The notes under the pieces: generated by a model | What the model was told of the DNA's origin: nothing | What the model saw: only the letters and a program-made list of their open reading frames with translations | Database searches by the model: none | NCBI RefSeq assembly: GCF_038561965.1 | Contig: NZ_CP139348.1 | Coordinates: 496,001 to 560,000 of the forward strand | Reading direction: 5' to 3' | Length of the DNA: 64,000 nucleotides | Source: Stutzerimonas stutzeri | GTDB taxonomy: Bacteria; Pseudomonadota; Gammaproteobacteria; Pseudomonadales; Pseudomonadaceae | Made by a program: the position numbers and the translations under genes | Shown here: positions 15,855 through 26,178 of the stretch, in pieces | How the letters are laid out: every line of letters starts with the position of its first letter | Position numbering within the stretch: position 1 is the first letter of the stretch

Positions 15855-17276
15855 ATGAAACTGTCCATGCCCCGATTCGACCAAGCTGCCGTTCTGGTGG
15901 TCGGTGACGTCATGCTCGATCGTTACTGGCATGGTGGGACTTCGCGTATCTCACCGGAAGCGCCGGTGCCGGTGGTCAAGGTCGAGCAGATCGAGGATCG
16001 GCCAGGTGGTGCGGCCAACGTGGCGCTGAACATTGCGGCACTGGGTGCGCCTGCTGCACTGGTTGGTGTGACCGGTGAAGACGAAGCGCGCCAGAGTCTG
16101 GCCGACAGCCTCGCCGCGGCAGGTGTGGAGACACATTTCCAGTGCGTTGAGGATCAGCCAACCATCGTCAAGCTGCGGGTGATGAGTCGCCATCAGCAGC
16201 TGCTGCGCATGGATTTCGAAGAGCAGTTCAATACGGATCCCGCTGCGCTGCTGGCGGACGTGGAGGGCCTGTTGGCTGGCGTCAGGGTGCTGGTGCTGTC
16301 TGACTACGGCAAGGGCGCGTTGAAAAATCATCAGGCGCTGATCCAGGCCGCGCGTCGCCATGGCATCCCGGTCCTTGCCGATCCCAAGGGCAAGGACTTC
16401 GAAATCTATCGTGGCGCCTCGCTGATCACGCCGAACCTGGGCGAGTTCGAGGCGATTGTCGGGCACTGTTCCGATGAGGCCGAGCTGGTGAGCAAAGGTG
16501 CCGAACTGATGCGCTCGCTCGAGCTCGAAGCGTTGCTGGTCACCCGCGGTGAGCATGGCATGACCCTGCTGCGCCCCGATCACGCCCCGCTGCACCTGCC
16601 GGCCCGCGCCCGCGAAGTCTTCGACGTGACCGGCGCTGGCGATACCGTCATTTCGACCTTGGCTGCGGCCATCGCGGCCGGTGAAGAACTGCCGCAAGCG
16701 GTGGCTTTGGCCAACCTGGCTGCTGGCATCGTGGTCGGCAAGCTCGGTACAGCCTGCATCAGCGCGCCGGAATTGCGCCGTGCGGTGCAACGCGAAGAGG
16801 GCTCCGAGCGCGGTGTAATGACCGTCGAGCAGTTGCTCACCGCCGTTGAGGACGCCCGCGCGGAAGGAGAAAAGATCGTCTTCACCAACGGCTGCTTCGA
16901 CATTCTGCATGCCGGCCACGTGACCTATCTGGAGCAGGCCCGTGCGCAAGGGAATCGTCTGGTCGTCGCAGTCAATGATGATGGCTCGGTCAGTCGCCTG
17001 AAGGGGCCGGGCCGGCCGATCAACTCGGTGGATCGCCGTATGGCGGTGCTCGCCGGGCTCGAGGCGGTGGATTGGGTGGTGTGTTTCTCGGAAGACACAC
17101 CGGAGAACCTGCTAGGCCAGGTTCGTCCCGATGTGCTGGTCAAGGGCGGCGACTATGGCGTCGATCAGGTGGTTGGTGCCGAGCTGGTCAAGGCGTACGG
17201 TGGTGTGGTGAAGGTGCTGGGGCTGGTGGAAAACAGCTCGACCACTGCCATCGTCGAGAAAATTCGCAGCCGCTGA
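15855..17276 (+). CDS. hldE: Bifunctional heptose 7-phosphate kinase / heptose 1-phosphate adenylyltransferase
   Basis: A 473-residue two-domain cytoplasmic enzyme that makes ADP-glycero-manno-heptose for the LPS inner core. Residues 1 to about 320 form a PfkB-type kinase (GGAANVALNIAALG near residue 50; DVTGAGDTVISTL near residue 257 with its catalytic Asp). Residues about 340-473 form the nucleotidyltransferase, with FTNGCFDILHAGHVTYLEQA. Length equals known HldE/RfaE proteins (about 475). TAGGAG lies about 8 bases before the ATG. It is the last plus-strand gene of the LPS region, adjacent to the ligase; an inverted-repeat pair follows before the convergent neighbour. Confidence 0.95.
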   Translation: MKLSMPRFDQAAVLVVGDVMLDRYWHGGTSRISPEAPVPVVKVEQIEDRPGGAANVALNIAALGAPAALVGVTGEDEARQSLADSLAAAGVETHFQCVEDQPTIVKLRVMSRHQQLLRMDFEEQFNTDPAALLADVEGLLAGVRVLVLSDYGKGALKNHQALIQAARRHGIPVLADPKGKDFEIYRGASLITPNLGEFEAIVGHCSDEAELVSKGAELMRSLELEALLVTRGEHGMTLLRPDHAPLHLPARAREVFDVTGAGDTVISTLAAAIAAGEELPQAVALANLAAGIVVGKLGTACISAPELRRAVQREEGSERGVMTVEQLLTAVEDARAEGEKIVFTNGCFDILHAGHVTYLEQARAQGNRLVVAVNDDGSVSRLKGPGRPINSVDRRMAVLAGLEAVDWVVCFSEDTPENLLGQVRPDVLVKGGDYGVDQVVGAELVKAYGGVVKVLGLVENSSTTAIVEKIRSR

Positions 17277-17328
17277 GCAGGCTAGTCGCGGCGGCTGCGG
17301 GCGCTGCTATGTCTCGAAGCTCGCCAGC

Positions 17329-17363
17329 CAGCGGTGGGCACCGCTGCGGCGGAGGCATCCGCC
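17329..17363. terminator. Two adjacent hairpins between convergent genes, possible terminator
   Basis: Two short perfect inverted repeats lie between hldE and the convergent gene: CAGCGGT/ACCGCTG (17329-17346, 4-base loop) and GGCGGA/TCCGCC (17348-17363, 4-base loop). No long U-run follows directly; a short GGTTTT lies just after the second. They could slow or end transcription from either side, but this is a weak call. Confidence 0.3.
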
Positions 17364-17370
17364 CTGGTTT

Positions 17371-18258
17371 TCATCGGGCTGCTGCGACCGGCCTTGCGGC
17401 CCACCAATCCTTCCAGCGAACGCGCTCGTCGCGTACCACCCAGCCATCCTGCGGTGCAAAGCTTTCCGATAGCCAGAGGCCGCGGGTGTTCACCGAGCTG
17501 AACTGGCCGTTGTGCAGTTGCAGCAGCTGATCTTGCGGCTGCCCTTGGTGCAGCGGGATCAGATAGATGTCCGGGCGGCTACGGTCCAGGCGTGCCACCA
17601 GCTGATCGTCCTCCAAACGCTCATCGACGTGAAAAAGACTGAGCTGACGCGTCTCTTTAGGTAGCTCCATGCGCATGTCGTAAACCAGCTGCAGCGATGC
17701 CGTAGGCAGGTGTACATAGGCACGCGGGCGCTCCATCAGCACCATGTTGCCGCACTGCACCGAGCGCGTAGCGCCGGATTGGGAGGCGAGCTTGAAGTGC
17801 ACCGCCTCGCGGTAATGCAGGCTGGCCTGGTACGGGGTGGGCAGCCAGGTATCGCCGAAACGGCCGGCCAGCCAGCCTTCTGGAGTTTCCAGCAGGCATT
17901 CCTCGGCGATCTCCTGGATGGCGGTGAGCAGCGGCAGGTTCAGCTCGTGCGCGGGTATGTAGCCGGAGATCAGCTTGAGGACCACGTCGCCACGGTCCGG
18001 CCGCTGCTGACGGACCAATACCCAGTATTCGCGGCCCTGCCAGCTCATGGTCAGTCGCACCGACACGCCAAGATTGGCCAGCTCGATGGCGAAGCGGCCC
18101 GGATCGGGAACCTCAACCGGGCGCCGCCGCTCGATCACTTCGCTGAAGTTCAGCGGCCTGCCCAGGCTCTGGTAACTCAGGTTGTCCTGGCTAGCCTCGA
18201 CGTAGAGGGGCAGGGTCTTGAATGCGGCCGGGCTCTTGCGCACCAGAACTCTTGGCAT
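17371..18258 (-). CDS. Conserved Pseudomonas protein of unknown function (PA4993-like)
   Basis: A 295-residue soluble protein with no signal peptide or membrane helices, which I do not recognise functionally. It is rich in charged and aromatic residues. Homologues in pseudomonads sit beside the same aldo/keto reductase and FAD oxidoreductase genes and are sometimes labelled metal ABC transporter ATPase, but no Walker A or Walker B motif is visible here, so I reject that label. AAGGAG is present about 8 bases before the ATG, supporting the start at 18258. The gene ends convergently with hldE and is followed upstream, after about 85 bases, by the end of the aldo/keto reductase gene on the same strand. 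Confidence 0.7.
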   Translation of the reverse strand: MPRVLVRKSPAAFKTLPLYVEASQDNLSYQSLGRPLNFSEVIERRRPVEVPDPGRFAIELANLGVSVRLTMSWQGREYWVLVRQQRPDRGDVVLKLISGYIPAHELNLPLLTAIQEIAEECLLETPEGWLAGRFGDTWLPTPYQASLHYREAVHFKLASQSGATRSVQCGNMVLMERPRAYVHLPTASLQLVYDMRMELPKETRQLSLFHVDERLEDDQLVARLDRSRPDIYLIPLHQGQPQDQLLQLHNGQFSSVNTRGLWLSESFAPQDGWVVRDERVRWKDWWAARPVAAAR

Positions 18259-18343
18259 TCCATTTCTCCTTACGGCGAATAAGGCCGCCGTGCGCTGGCA
18301 GCGTAACGCCCCTGCGCAAAACGGATGAACGCTGCTGCCTGCC

Positions 18344-19153
18344 TCAGCTTGCAGTCAGAACGGCGGCAGCAGTCCCTACGTTAGACGTCAAATGCTGCGG
18401 ATTGATAGTGCCGATGATCGCGCCACTGACGCCCGGATGGCCGAACAGCAGCTCGAAACTGCGACGCACCGGGTCTTCGCCCGGCTTGAGGCACGCGTGT
18501 CCGCTGGCCAGCGCCTTCTTGATCAGGATGCCCTTGCCATGGGTTGCAGCGTAGTCGAGCACCGGACGCTCGGTCTGCTCGTTGAGGTTGTAGGTGACCA
18601 TCGCGCAGTCGCCCTGCTGCAGGGCCAGCAGCCCGCCGTCGACGGTCTTGCCGGACAAGCCGTAGCCGAGAATTTTGCCCTCGCGCTTGAGTTCGGCCAG
18701 GGTCTGGTAGACCTCGGCGTGCTGCAGGATATCCAGGTCGTTGCCGTCGGAATGCACCAGCACCAGCTCGATGCGGTCGGTGCGCAGCCGCTCGAGGCTG
18801 CGCTCGACCGAGAAGCGCGTGTGTGCGGCGGAAAAATCGAAGCGCGACTGGCCGTTCTCGAATTCCTCACCGACCTTGCTGACGATCACCCAGTCGTCAC
18901 GCTGGCCGGCCAGTAGCGGGCCGAGTCGCTCTTCGCTGACCCCGTAGGCCGGGGCGGTGTCGATCAGGTTGATCCCCAGTTCGCGCGCCAGGGCCAGCAG
19001 TTGGCGGGCCTCTGCATCATCGGGAATAGAGAATCCGTTGGGATACTTCACGCCCTGATCGCGGCCGAGCTTCACCGTACCCAGACCCAGCGGCGAGATG
19101 CTCAGGCCGGTGCTGCCCAGCGGGCGGTGCAGGTCGTGCAGCGTTGCGGTCAT
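18344..19153 (-). CDS. Aldo/keto reductase
   Basis: A 269-residue NAD(P)H-dependent aldo/keto reductase with a TIM-barrel fold. The catalytic tetrad can be read: Asp in LIDTAPAYG, Tyr in the same APAYG motif, Lys in VIVSKVG, and His in LVLVHSDG. It reduces carbonyl compounds; the substrate is unknown. The start overlaps the stop of the FAD oxidoreductase gene by 4 bases (ATGA), so the two form a coupled operon. The same pair occurs in P. aeruginosa (PA4991-PA4992). Confidence 0.88.
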   Translation of the reverse strand: MTATLHDLHRPLGSTGLSISPLGLGTVKLGRDQGVKYPNGFSIPDDAEARQLLALARELGINLIDTAPAYGVSEERLGPLLAGQRDDWVIVSKVGEEFENGQSRFDFSAAHTRFSVERSLERLRTDRIELVLVHSDGNDLDILQHAEVYQTLAELKREGKILGYGLSGKTVDGGLLALQQGDCAMVTYNLNEQTERPVLDYAATHGKGILIKKALASGHACLKPGEDPVRRSFELLFGHPGVSGAIIGTINPQHLTSNVGTAAAVLTAS

Positions 19154-20325
19154 GGCAGCAGACCTTCCCAGAACGGCCCGGTCAGCGGTGGTCGCGGCAG
19201 TTCCGGCAGCGCAGGATGCTCGCCGGGGCGAATGCCGTCGCGGGCGAGGGCGGCTTCGACGCGGTCGGAAAAGTCCGGAGAAAGAGCCAGCTTGGTCGGC
19301 CAGCCGACCAACAGCCGGCCTTGCTCGGCAAGGAAGGCGTTGTCCGGGCGGGCGAGGGCCGATTGCGCCGGTTCGGCGCGATCAATGCGTAGCGTGGCCC
19401 AGTGCGCGGCGGAGAGGTCGATCCAGGGCACCAGTTCGGCCAGCTCTTTTTTCGCGGCGACGATCTGACTGGCTTCGTCCCGCGCCACACCATCGGCTTC
19501 GGCCAGATCTCCACCGAGATACCAGACCCACTCGCCGTCCGCCGCCGGATGGCTGGTCACGGTGATTCGCGGCTTGGTCCCGCCGCCCAGGCAGTGTGCG
19601 TAGAGCGGCTTGAGCGTCGGCGCCTTGACGATGACCATGTGCAGCGGGCGGCGCTGCATGGCCGGTTGTTGCAGGCCGAGCGAAGCGAGCAGTTCGGCAG
19701 TCCCGCCGCCGGCGCTGAAGACGATGCGCTGGGCGCGGATCTCGCGGCCGTCGACCCGCAGCCCGACCAGCTCGTCACCATCAAGCAGCGGCTCGATCTG
19801 CTGGCCGGCGAGCAGGCTGTCGCCAGCGAGCTCTGCAAGGCGTGCGATCAGGCTGGGCACATCGAGCACTAGCTCGCTGAGGCGGTAGACCTTGCCTTTG
19901 AATTTGGGGTGCTGCAGCGCGGGCGGAAGTTCGTCGCCCTTGACCTGGCCGACCCGCGAGCGCACCGCCTTGCTGGCGAAGAAGCTGGTGAGGTTGCCAG
20001 CCAGGGTGCCGGGCGACCAGAGGTAATGCGCATCGGAGAGCAGGCGCACGCCAGTAAGGTCCAGCTCTCCCTTGCCTTCGAGAGCCTCGCGCCAGCGGCG
20101 CGGCATCTCGGCAATAGCTTCGGAGGCGCCGGTCAGCGCGCCGCTCAAAGCGTACTTGGTGCCGCCGTGAATGATGCCCTGGGACTTCACGCTCTGGCCG
20201 CCGCCGAGCGTCCCTTTGTCCACCAGTAGCGTGGCAAAACCTTGTCTGCGCAAGCGCGCGTTGAGCCAGAGACCGGCGACGCCGCCGCCAACGATCAGGA
20301 CGTCGGTGCTGAGGGATTCAGGCAT
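19150..20325 (-). CDS. FAD-dependent oxidoreductase (DAO family)
   Basis: A 391-residue flavoprotein of the D-amino-acid oxidase/glycerol-3-phosphate dehydrogenase type. The dinucleotide-binding motif VLIVGGGVAGLWLNARL is at residues 8-24, and the FAD-binding strand with VDKGTLGGGQS follows. A C-terminal GWPTKLALSPD block is consistent with the family. The substrate is unknown. It precedes the aldo/keto reductase with a 4-base overlap; the pairing suggests a common carbonyl or glycerol-like substrate, but this is conjecture. TATACT at 20356-20361 on the minus strand is a possible -10 element for this operon, without a convincing -35. Confidence 0.85.
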   Translation of the reverse strand: MPESLSTDVLIVGGGVAGLWLNARLRRQGFATLLVDKGTLGGGQSVKSQGIIHGGTKYALSGALTGASEAIAEMPRRWREALEGKGELDLTGVRLLSDAHYLWSPGTLAGNLTSFFASKAVRSRVGQVKGDELPPALQHPKFKGKVYRLSELVLDVPSLIARLAELAGDSLLAGQQIEPLLDGDELVGLRVDGREIRAQRIVFSAGGGTAELLASLGLQQPAMQRRPLHMVIVKAPTLKPLYAHCLGGGTKPRITVTSHPAADGEWVWYLGGDLAEADGVARDEASQIVAAKKELAELVPWIDLSAAHWATLRIDRAEPAQSALARPDNAFLAEQGRLLVGWPTKLALSPDFSDRVEAALARDGIRPGEHPALPELPRPPLTGPFWEGLLP

Positions 20326-20379
20326 GTGCAGACCTCGGATGGGAAACGAACGCGCAGTATAACTGCAGCGCGGCGGGAC

Positions 20380-20712
20380 TCAGTGGCCAGTGCTGCCGGA
20401 GAACAGTTGGATCACCACGACCCCGGCAATTATCAGCCCCATGCCGAGCACCGCTGGTAGGTCCAGATGTTGGCGATAGATCAGCGCCGCAGCGACGCTG
20501 ACCAGCACGATACCCAGACCCGCCCAGATCGAGTAGGCAATCCCCACCGGGATGGTCTTGACCACCAATGCCAACATCCAGAACGACAAGCTGTAGCCGC
20601 AGACCACCAGTAGCAATGGCAGTGGGCGGCTGAAGCCTGCCAAAGCTTTCATGGACGTGGTGGCAACGACTTCAGCGCAGATGGCGATGGCCAGGTAAAC
20701 GTAGCCGGACAT
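20380..20712 (-). CDS. Small multidrug resistance (SMR) efflux protein
   Basis: A 110-residue four-helix inner-membrane protein of the SMR family (EmrE/SugE group), which exports cationic compounds using the proton gradient. The essential glutamate in the first helix is seen in AICAEVVATTSMKA (Glu13), and the helix-3 motif AYSIWAGLGIVLVS is typical of the EmrE branch. The start was set at 20712 (MSGYVYLAIAICAEV), with AGGA about 10 bases upstream, giving the standard family length of about 110. A longer frame exists but adds no conserved sequence. Divergent from waaA. Confidence 0.88.
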   Translation of the reverse strand: MSGYVYLAIAICAEVVATTSMKALAGFSRPLPLLLVVCGYSLSFWMLALVVKTIPVGIAYSIWAGLGIVLVSVAAALIYRQHLDLPAVLGMGLIIAGVVVIQLFSGSTGH

Positions 20713-20831
20713 GGTGAAAATCCTGATGGTGGCGGGAAGGGTCAACTTCGTTCGGTCGTGTCAGGGTTCACAAGTTCGCCGGATGTGGCGGATGTGGCTC
20801 GCCGGCAGGCGGCTTGCTAAGCTCCGCGCCC

Positions 20832-22100
20832 ATGAATCGCACCCTCTATACCCTGCTGTTCCACCTCGGCCTGCCATTGGTGTTTCTGCGTCTGCTCTGG
20901 CGCGCCAGGCGGGCGCCGGCTTATTCGCGACGCGTCGGTGAGCGTTTCGCCATCGGGCTGCCGCCACTTCGGCCAGGCGGCATCTGGGTGCATGCGGTAT
21001 CTGTCGGCGAAAGCATCGCCGCGGCGCCGATGATCCGCGAGCTGATGGCGCGCTATCCACAGCTGCCGATTACCGTCACTTGCATGACACCGACCGGCTC
21101 GGAGCGCATTCAGGCGCTGTTCGGCGACAGCGTGCAGCACTGCTATCTGCCTTATGACCTGCCCTGGGCAGCGGCGCGGTTTCTTGACCGCCTGCGCCCG
21201 AAGTTGGCAGTGGTGATGGAAACCGAACTCTGGCCCAACCATATCCATCAATGCGCCCGGCGCGGCATTCCGGTGGCGCTGGTCAATGCCCGGCTGTCTG
21301 AGCGCTCCGCACGCGGCTATGCACGCTTCGCCCGGTTGACTGCGCCGATGCTGGCCGAGCTAAGCCTGATCGCGGTGCAGACAGCGGCCGAAGCTGAGCG
21401 CTTTCGTCAGCTCGGCGCGCGCCCCGAATGCGTCGTGGTGACCGGTTCGATCAAGTTCGACCTGACCATTGACCCTGCTTTGCTGACACGGGCGACCGAT
21501 CTGCGCGGGCAATGGGCGGCGCTGGAACGGCCGCTGTGGATTGCTGCCAGTACCCATGTCGGCGAGGACGAGATCATTCTTGCCGCGCATCGGCAGTTGC
21601 TTGCGGCGCATCCGCAGGCCCTGCTGATTCTGGTGCCTCGGCATCCGGAACGCTTCGCCTCGGTGTTCGAGCTATGCCGCAACGAGGGTTTCGTCGCGGT
21701 TCGGCGCTCGAAAGGCGAGGCGGTCAGCGCCGGCACCCAGGTGCTGGTCGGCGACACCATGGGCGAGCTACTGTTTCTCTATGCCCTGGCAGATATCGCC
21801 TTCGTTGGCGGCAGCCTGGTGCCAAATGGCGGGCACAATCTGCTGGAACCCGCGGCGCTGGGTAAACCGGTGCTCAGTGGTCCCCACCTGTTCAACTTCC
21901 TCGAGATATCCGCGCAGTTGCGCGATGCTGGCGCCCTTCGCGAAGTGCAGGATGCCGCCGGGCTGGCGAGCACGGTCAGCGAGCTCTGGCGCGACCCGGA
22001 TGGGGCAGCGCGTATGCGCGATGCGGGGGTGGCTGTGCTGAAGGCCAATCAGGGTGCGTTGGCGCGATTGCTGGCAGGCTTGGGACGGTTGCTCGGCTAG
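20832..22100 (+). CDS. waaA: 3-deoxy-D-manno-octulosonic acid (Kdo) transferase
   Basis: A 422-residue GT30 enzyme that adds Kdo from CMP-Kdo to lipid A precursor at the inner membrane. There is an N-terminal membrane anchor, then WVHAVSVGESIAA near residue 52, containing the catalytic Glu, then VMETELWPN near residue 132. Near residue 330 GGHNLLEPAALGKPVL marks the CMP-Kdo binding domain. Length agrees with known WaaA (about 420-425). The start at 20832 gives MNRTLYTLLFHLGLP; six extra residues are possible from an upstream in-frame codon. It is separated from hldE by five unrelated minus-strand genes, as in P. aeruginosa. Confidence 0.93.
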   Translation: MNRTLYTLLFHLGLPLVFLRLLWRARRAPAYSRRVGERFAIGLPPLRPGGIWVHAVSVGESIAAAPMIRELMARYPQLPITVTCMTPTGSERIQALFGDSVQHCYLPYDLPWAAARFLDRLRPKLAVVMETELWPNHIHQCARRGIPVALVNARLSERSARGYARFARLTAPMLAELSLIAVQTAAEAERFRQLGARPECVVVTGSIKFDLTIDPALLTRATDLRGQWAALERPLWIAASTHVGEDEIILAAHRQLLAAHPQALLILVPRHPERFASVFELCRNEGFVAVRRSKGEAVSAGTQVLVGDTMGELLFLYALADIAFVGGSLVPNGGHNLLEPAALGKPVLSGPHLFNFLEISAQLRDAGALREVQDAAGLASTVSELWRDPDGAARMRDAGVAVLKANQGALARLLAGLGRLLG

Positions 22101-22400
22101 AGCCTTAGTGGCCTCTAGATAAAGATGTGCAGTGCGGGTGCTTGGTTGGCGGAGGCGCTTGATGCAGGCAACTGGTGGGCTGAAGTCCACCCTACAGTCT
22201 GTCAGCCGCAGATCGTGGCGTGATCAACGCTGCATGCAGCAAATGGCTGAAATCGCCGTTGCGCTCCGATTAGGATTAAGGGGCAAAAGCAGTAGCGCTA
22301 ATCTCCCACGCTGGCGCTTTCGTGTTGCCAGGAGGCTGAGCTGTAGGGTGGGCTTCAGCCCACCTATTCGCGGTCCAAACAGACCACAGTGGTTCCTGGC
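22101..22400. other. Intergenic region between waaA and tolC, holds repeat pair only
   Basis: About 300 bases between two convergent genes. Apart from the inverted REP-like pair described separately, no credible gene or clear U-tract terminator was found. The open frames here have no family similarity or start signals. Confidence 0.6.
22174..22364. repeat. Inverted pair of REP-like repeats (REPIN-like doublet)
   Basis: Two 24-base units face each other: 22174-22197 and 22341-22364. The second is the reverse complement of the first with one mismatch. Each unit is itself partly palindromic (GTGGGCTGAAGTCCAC) with a GTAGGGTGG end. About 143 bases separate them. This is the organisation of REP doublets found between convergent genes in pseudomonads; mobility by a RAYT transposase elsewhere in the genome is known for such elements in general, but none is visible here. 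Confidence 0.75.
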
Positions 22401-23855
22401 TCAATAGTCAATTCGCACCGGCTGGCCGATGGTCTGCGGCAGGTCCGGCGGCAGGAAGTCGGTGTCCGGGTTGTAGTCGGGCTTCAAGTAGACCGCCAGC
22501 TGTTGCAGGTCGTCCGGATTTAGCGTGCCGGCCGCTTGTTTCAGGCGCAGGTTGTCGAGGATGTAGTCGTAGCGGGAGTTGTTGTAATCGCGCACGGCGC
22601 CATAAAGGCGGCGCTGGGTGTCGAGCACGTCGACGATGTTGCGGGTACCGACCTGATAGCCGATCTCCGTCGCCTCCAGCGCACTCTGGTTGGAAATGAT
22701 CGACTGCCGACGGGCCTCGACCTGTTCGATATCGGTATTGACTGCCCGATGCAGATTGCGCGTGGCTTCGACCACCTGGCGGCGCAGGCTCTCGCGCTGC
22801 TGTTCGCTCTGGCTGAGCTGGTAATAGGCCTCGCGGCTCTGCGAAGTAGTAAGGCCGCCGCTGTAGAGCGGAATATTCAGCTGCAGGCCAATGCTGCGTT
22901 GCTCGACATCGCCGGTGTAACGCGGCATGTCGAAGCCGGGGATGCTCTGGTTGTTGCTGAACCCCAGCGAATCGTTGTCGCCCTTGCGATACGACGCCAC
23001 TGCATCGAGTGTCGGTGCATGCCCGGAGCGGCGCTGGCGCAGGGTTTCCTCGGCGGCGGTCACTGCGTAATTGACCGCCAGCAGGTTGAGGTTCTGCCGC
23101 GTCGCAGTGTCGACCCACGCTTTGGCCTCGTTCGGCACCGGGGCGAGCACCGGCAGCGTGTGGCGAATGCCTTCCAGGGCGATGTACTCGCGGTTGGTCA
23201 GGGTGAACAGCGCCTGGAAGGCATCGTCGACCTGGCGTTGGGCGATGGAACGGTTGGCCCGGGCGGTATCGAACCCGGCCTGGGCTTCGAGCACATCGGT
23301 CTTGTCGGAGAGGCCGACTTCGAAGCGTTCATTGGCCTGGTCGAGTTGGCGCTTGAATGCGGCTTCCTCGGCCTTCACCGCAGCCAGGTTGTCCTGCGCG
23401 CGCAACACGGCGAAGTAGGCCTGGGCGCTCTGCAGAATCAGATCCTGCTCGGCGATGGAGTATTCGATTGCGGCCTGCTCGCTGACCGCTTCCGCGGCCT
23501 TGAGCTGAAACCAGCGATCGGCGCGGAAGATCGGCTGGCTCAGCGTTGCCTGATAGGCGGTGCCGCTGCGCGACAGCGAGGTGGAGCCCATGCTGGTATC
23601 CACGTCCGTTTCGGTATCGCTCATTTCGGCGCCGGCGCTGAGGTTGGGCAGCAATCCGGCACGTGCCTGCGGCACGATCTCCTGGCGGGCACGAAATTGC
23701 GCGCGGGCCGCAGCCAGGTCGGCGTTGTTGTTGACGGCTTGTTGATAGACGCTGACCAGATCGGTTTTGCTGGCGAGCGGGATGGTCTCCTGCGCCCAGG
23801 CCGCTCCGGCGGTGATGGTGGTCACGGCGAGAGCCAGGGGGAGTCTGCGCAGCAT
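22401..23855 (-). CDS. tolC: TolC-family outer-membrane channel protein (OpmH-like)
   Basis: A 484-residue outer-membrane efflux channel of the TolC family, which serves type I secretion systems and RND or ABC pumps. The start MLRRLPLALAVTTITAGAAW gives a signal peptide ending after AAWA-Q. Two internal repeats of long alpha-helical sequence are visible (for example RAQFRARQEIVPQARAGLLP near residue 50 and QQRESLRRQVVEATRNLHRA near residue 360), as expected for the tunnel. AGGATGG precedes the ATG at 23855. In P. aeruginosa the gene next to thiC is opmH, the closest TolC homologue, and this one has the same place. It ends convergently with waaA. Confidence 0.9.
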   Translation of the reverse strand: MLRRLPLALAVTTITAGAAWAQETIPLASKTDLVSVYQQAVNNNADLAAARAQFRARQEIVPQARAGLLPNLSAGAEMSDTETDVDTSMGSTSLSRSGTAYQATLSQPIFRADRWFQLKAAEAVSEQAAIEYSIAEQDLILQSAQAYFAVLRAQDNLAAVKAEEAAFKRQLDQANERFEVGLSDKTDVLEAQAGFDTARANRSIAQRQVDDAFQALFTLTNREYIALEGIRHTLPVLAPVPNEAKAWVDTATRQNLNLLAVNYAVTAAEETLRQRRSGHAPTLDAVASYRKGDNDSLGFSNNQSIPGFDMPRYTGDVEQRSIGLQLNIPLYSGGLTTSQSREAYYQLSQSEQQRESLRRQVVEATRNLHRAVNTDIEQVEARRQSIISNQSALEATEIGYQVGTRNIVDVLDTQRRLYGAVRDYNNSRYDYILDNLRLKQAAGTLNPDDLQQLAVYLKPDYNPDTDFLPPDLPQTIGQPVRIDY

Positions 23856-24035
23856 GTTGGGTCCATCCTGAATAGAGCTGAGGGGCAAGGCTAAGCGGCA
23901 GCCGACGGGGGGTCAAGGCACATATGTGGGGAGGCCGACAGCGACAGGGTCAGCCGGGTTGAATGACCGAACGGTCGACTACTTTCGCCGTTGCCATGGC
24001 GTTCGCACTGGCTGTTGATTAGACTCGATGGCGTT
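23856..24035. other. Upstream region of tolC and the thiC leader, no gene seen
   Basis: A divergent intergenic stretch. It should contain promoters for tolC on the minus strand and thiC on the plus strand. TAGACT at 24020-24025 could be a -10 element for the riboswitch transcript, but no convincing -35 sits at the right distance. Confidence 0.4.
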
Positions 24036-24125
24036 CTTGTCGGGGTGCCTTGAAGCGAAGGCTGAGATCGGAAAGTTCCGGATCCCGTTGAACCTGATCA
24101 GGTTAAGGCCTGCGTAGGGAACAAG
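24036..24125 (+). ncRNA. TPP riboswitch (THI element) ahead of thiC
   Basis: The conserved parts of the thiamine pyrophosphate aptamer are present in order: closing stem CTTGT (24036-24040) pairing with ACAAG (24121-24125), GGGGTGCC (24042-24049), GCTGAGA (24061-24067), CCGTTGAACCTGATC around 24085-24099, and GCGTAGGGAAC (24112-24122). The ThiC start is about 110 bases downstream. Such elements reduce thiC expression when TPP is abundant, in proteobacteria usually by hiding the ribosome-binding site; no strong terminator hairpin with a U-run follows the aptamer here. Confidence 0.95.
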
Positions 24126-24237
24126 ATGTGCTCGCCAGTCGTTCGGCCAGCTCTCTCGGCGCCAGTTCCGGCGCGCCCGATGCCCTTGCCATCCGTGTTT
24201 TCAGGTTCGCTCCGACAATTCTCTAGGAGCCAGCCTG

Positions 24238-26118
<1,881 letters not shown>

Positions 26119-26134
26119 TTGACGAGGTGTAAGT

Positions 26135-26176
26135 GAGACGGGGTGGGCCGGTGATGCAGCCGCCCCGCATCGTCTC
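26135..26176. terminator. Imperfect hairpin between convergent thiC and lipoprotein gene
   Basis: GAGACG (26135-26140) pairs with CGTCTC (26171-26176), and GC-rich inner arms can pair partly. It lies between the two convergent stop codons. There is no long U-run, so its use as a terminator is only a possibility. Confidence 0.3.
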
Positions 26177-26178
26177 GG

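Noticed and set aside
15951..16949. 332-residue minus-strand open frame within hldE
   Set aside because: Antisense shadow of hldE, rich in Gln/His/Arg and without recognisable domains.
17371..18258. Label of metal ABC transporter ATPase for this gene
   Set aside because: No Walker A, signature or Walker B motif is present in the 295 residues.
22536..23894. 452-residue plus-strand open frame across the tolC gene
   Set aside because: Fully antisense to a clear TolC family gene, repetitive Ala/Gly/Val composition, no ribosome-binding site.
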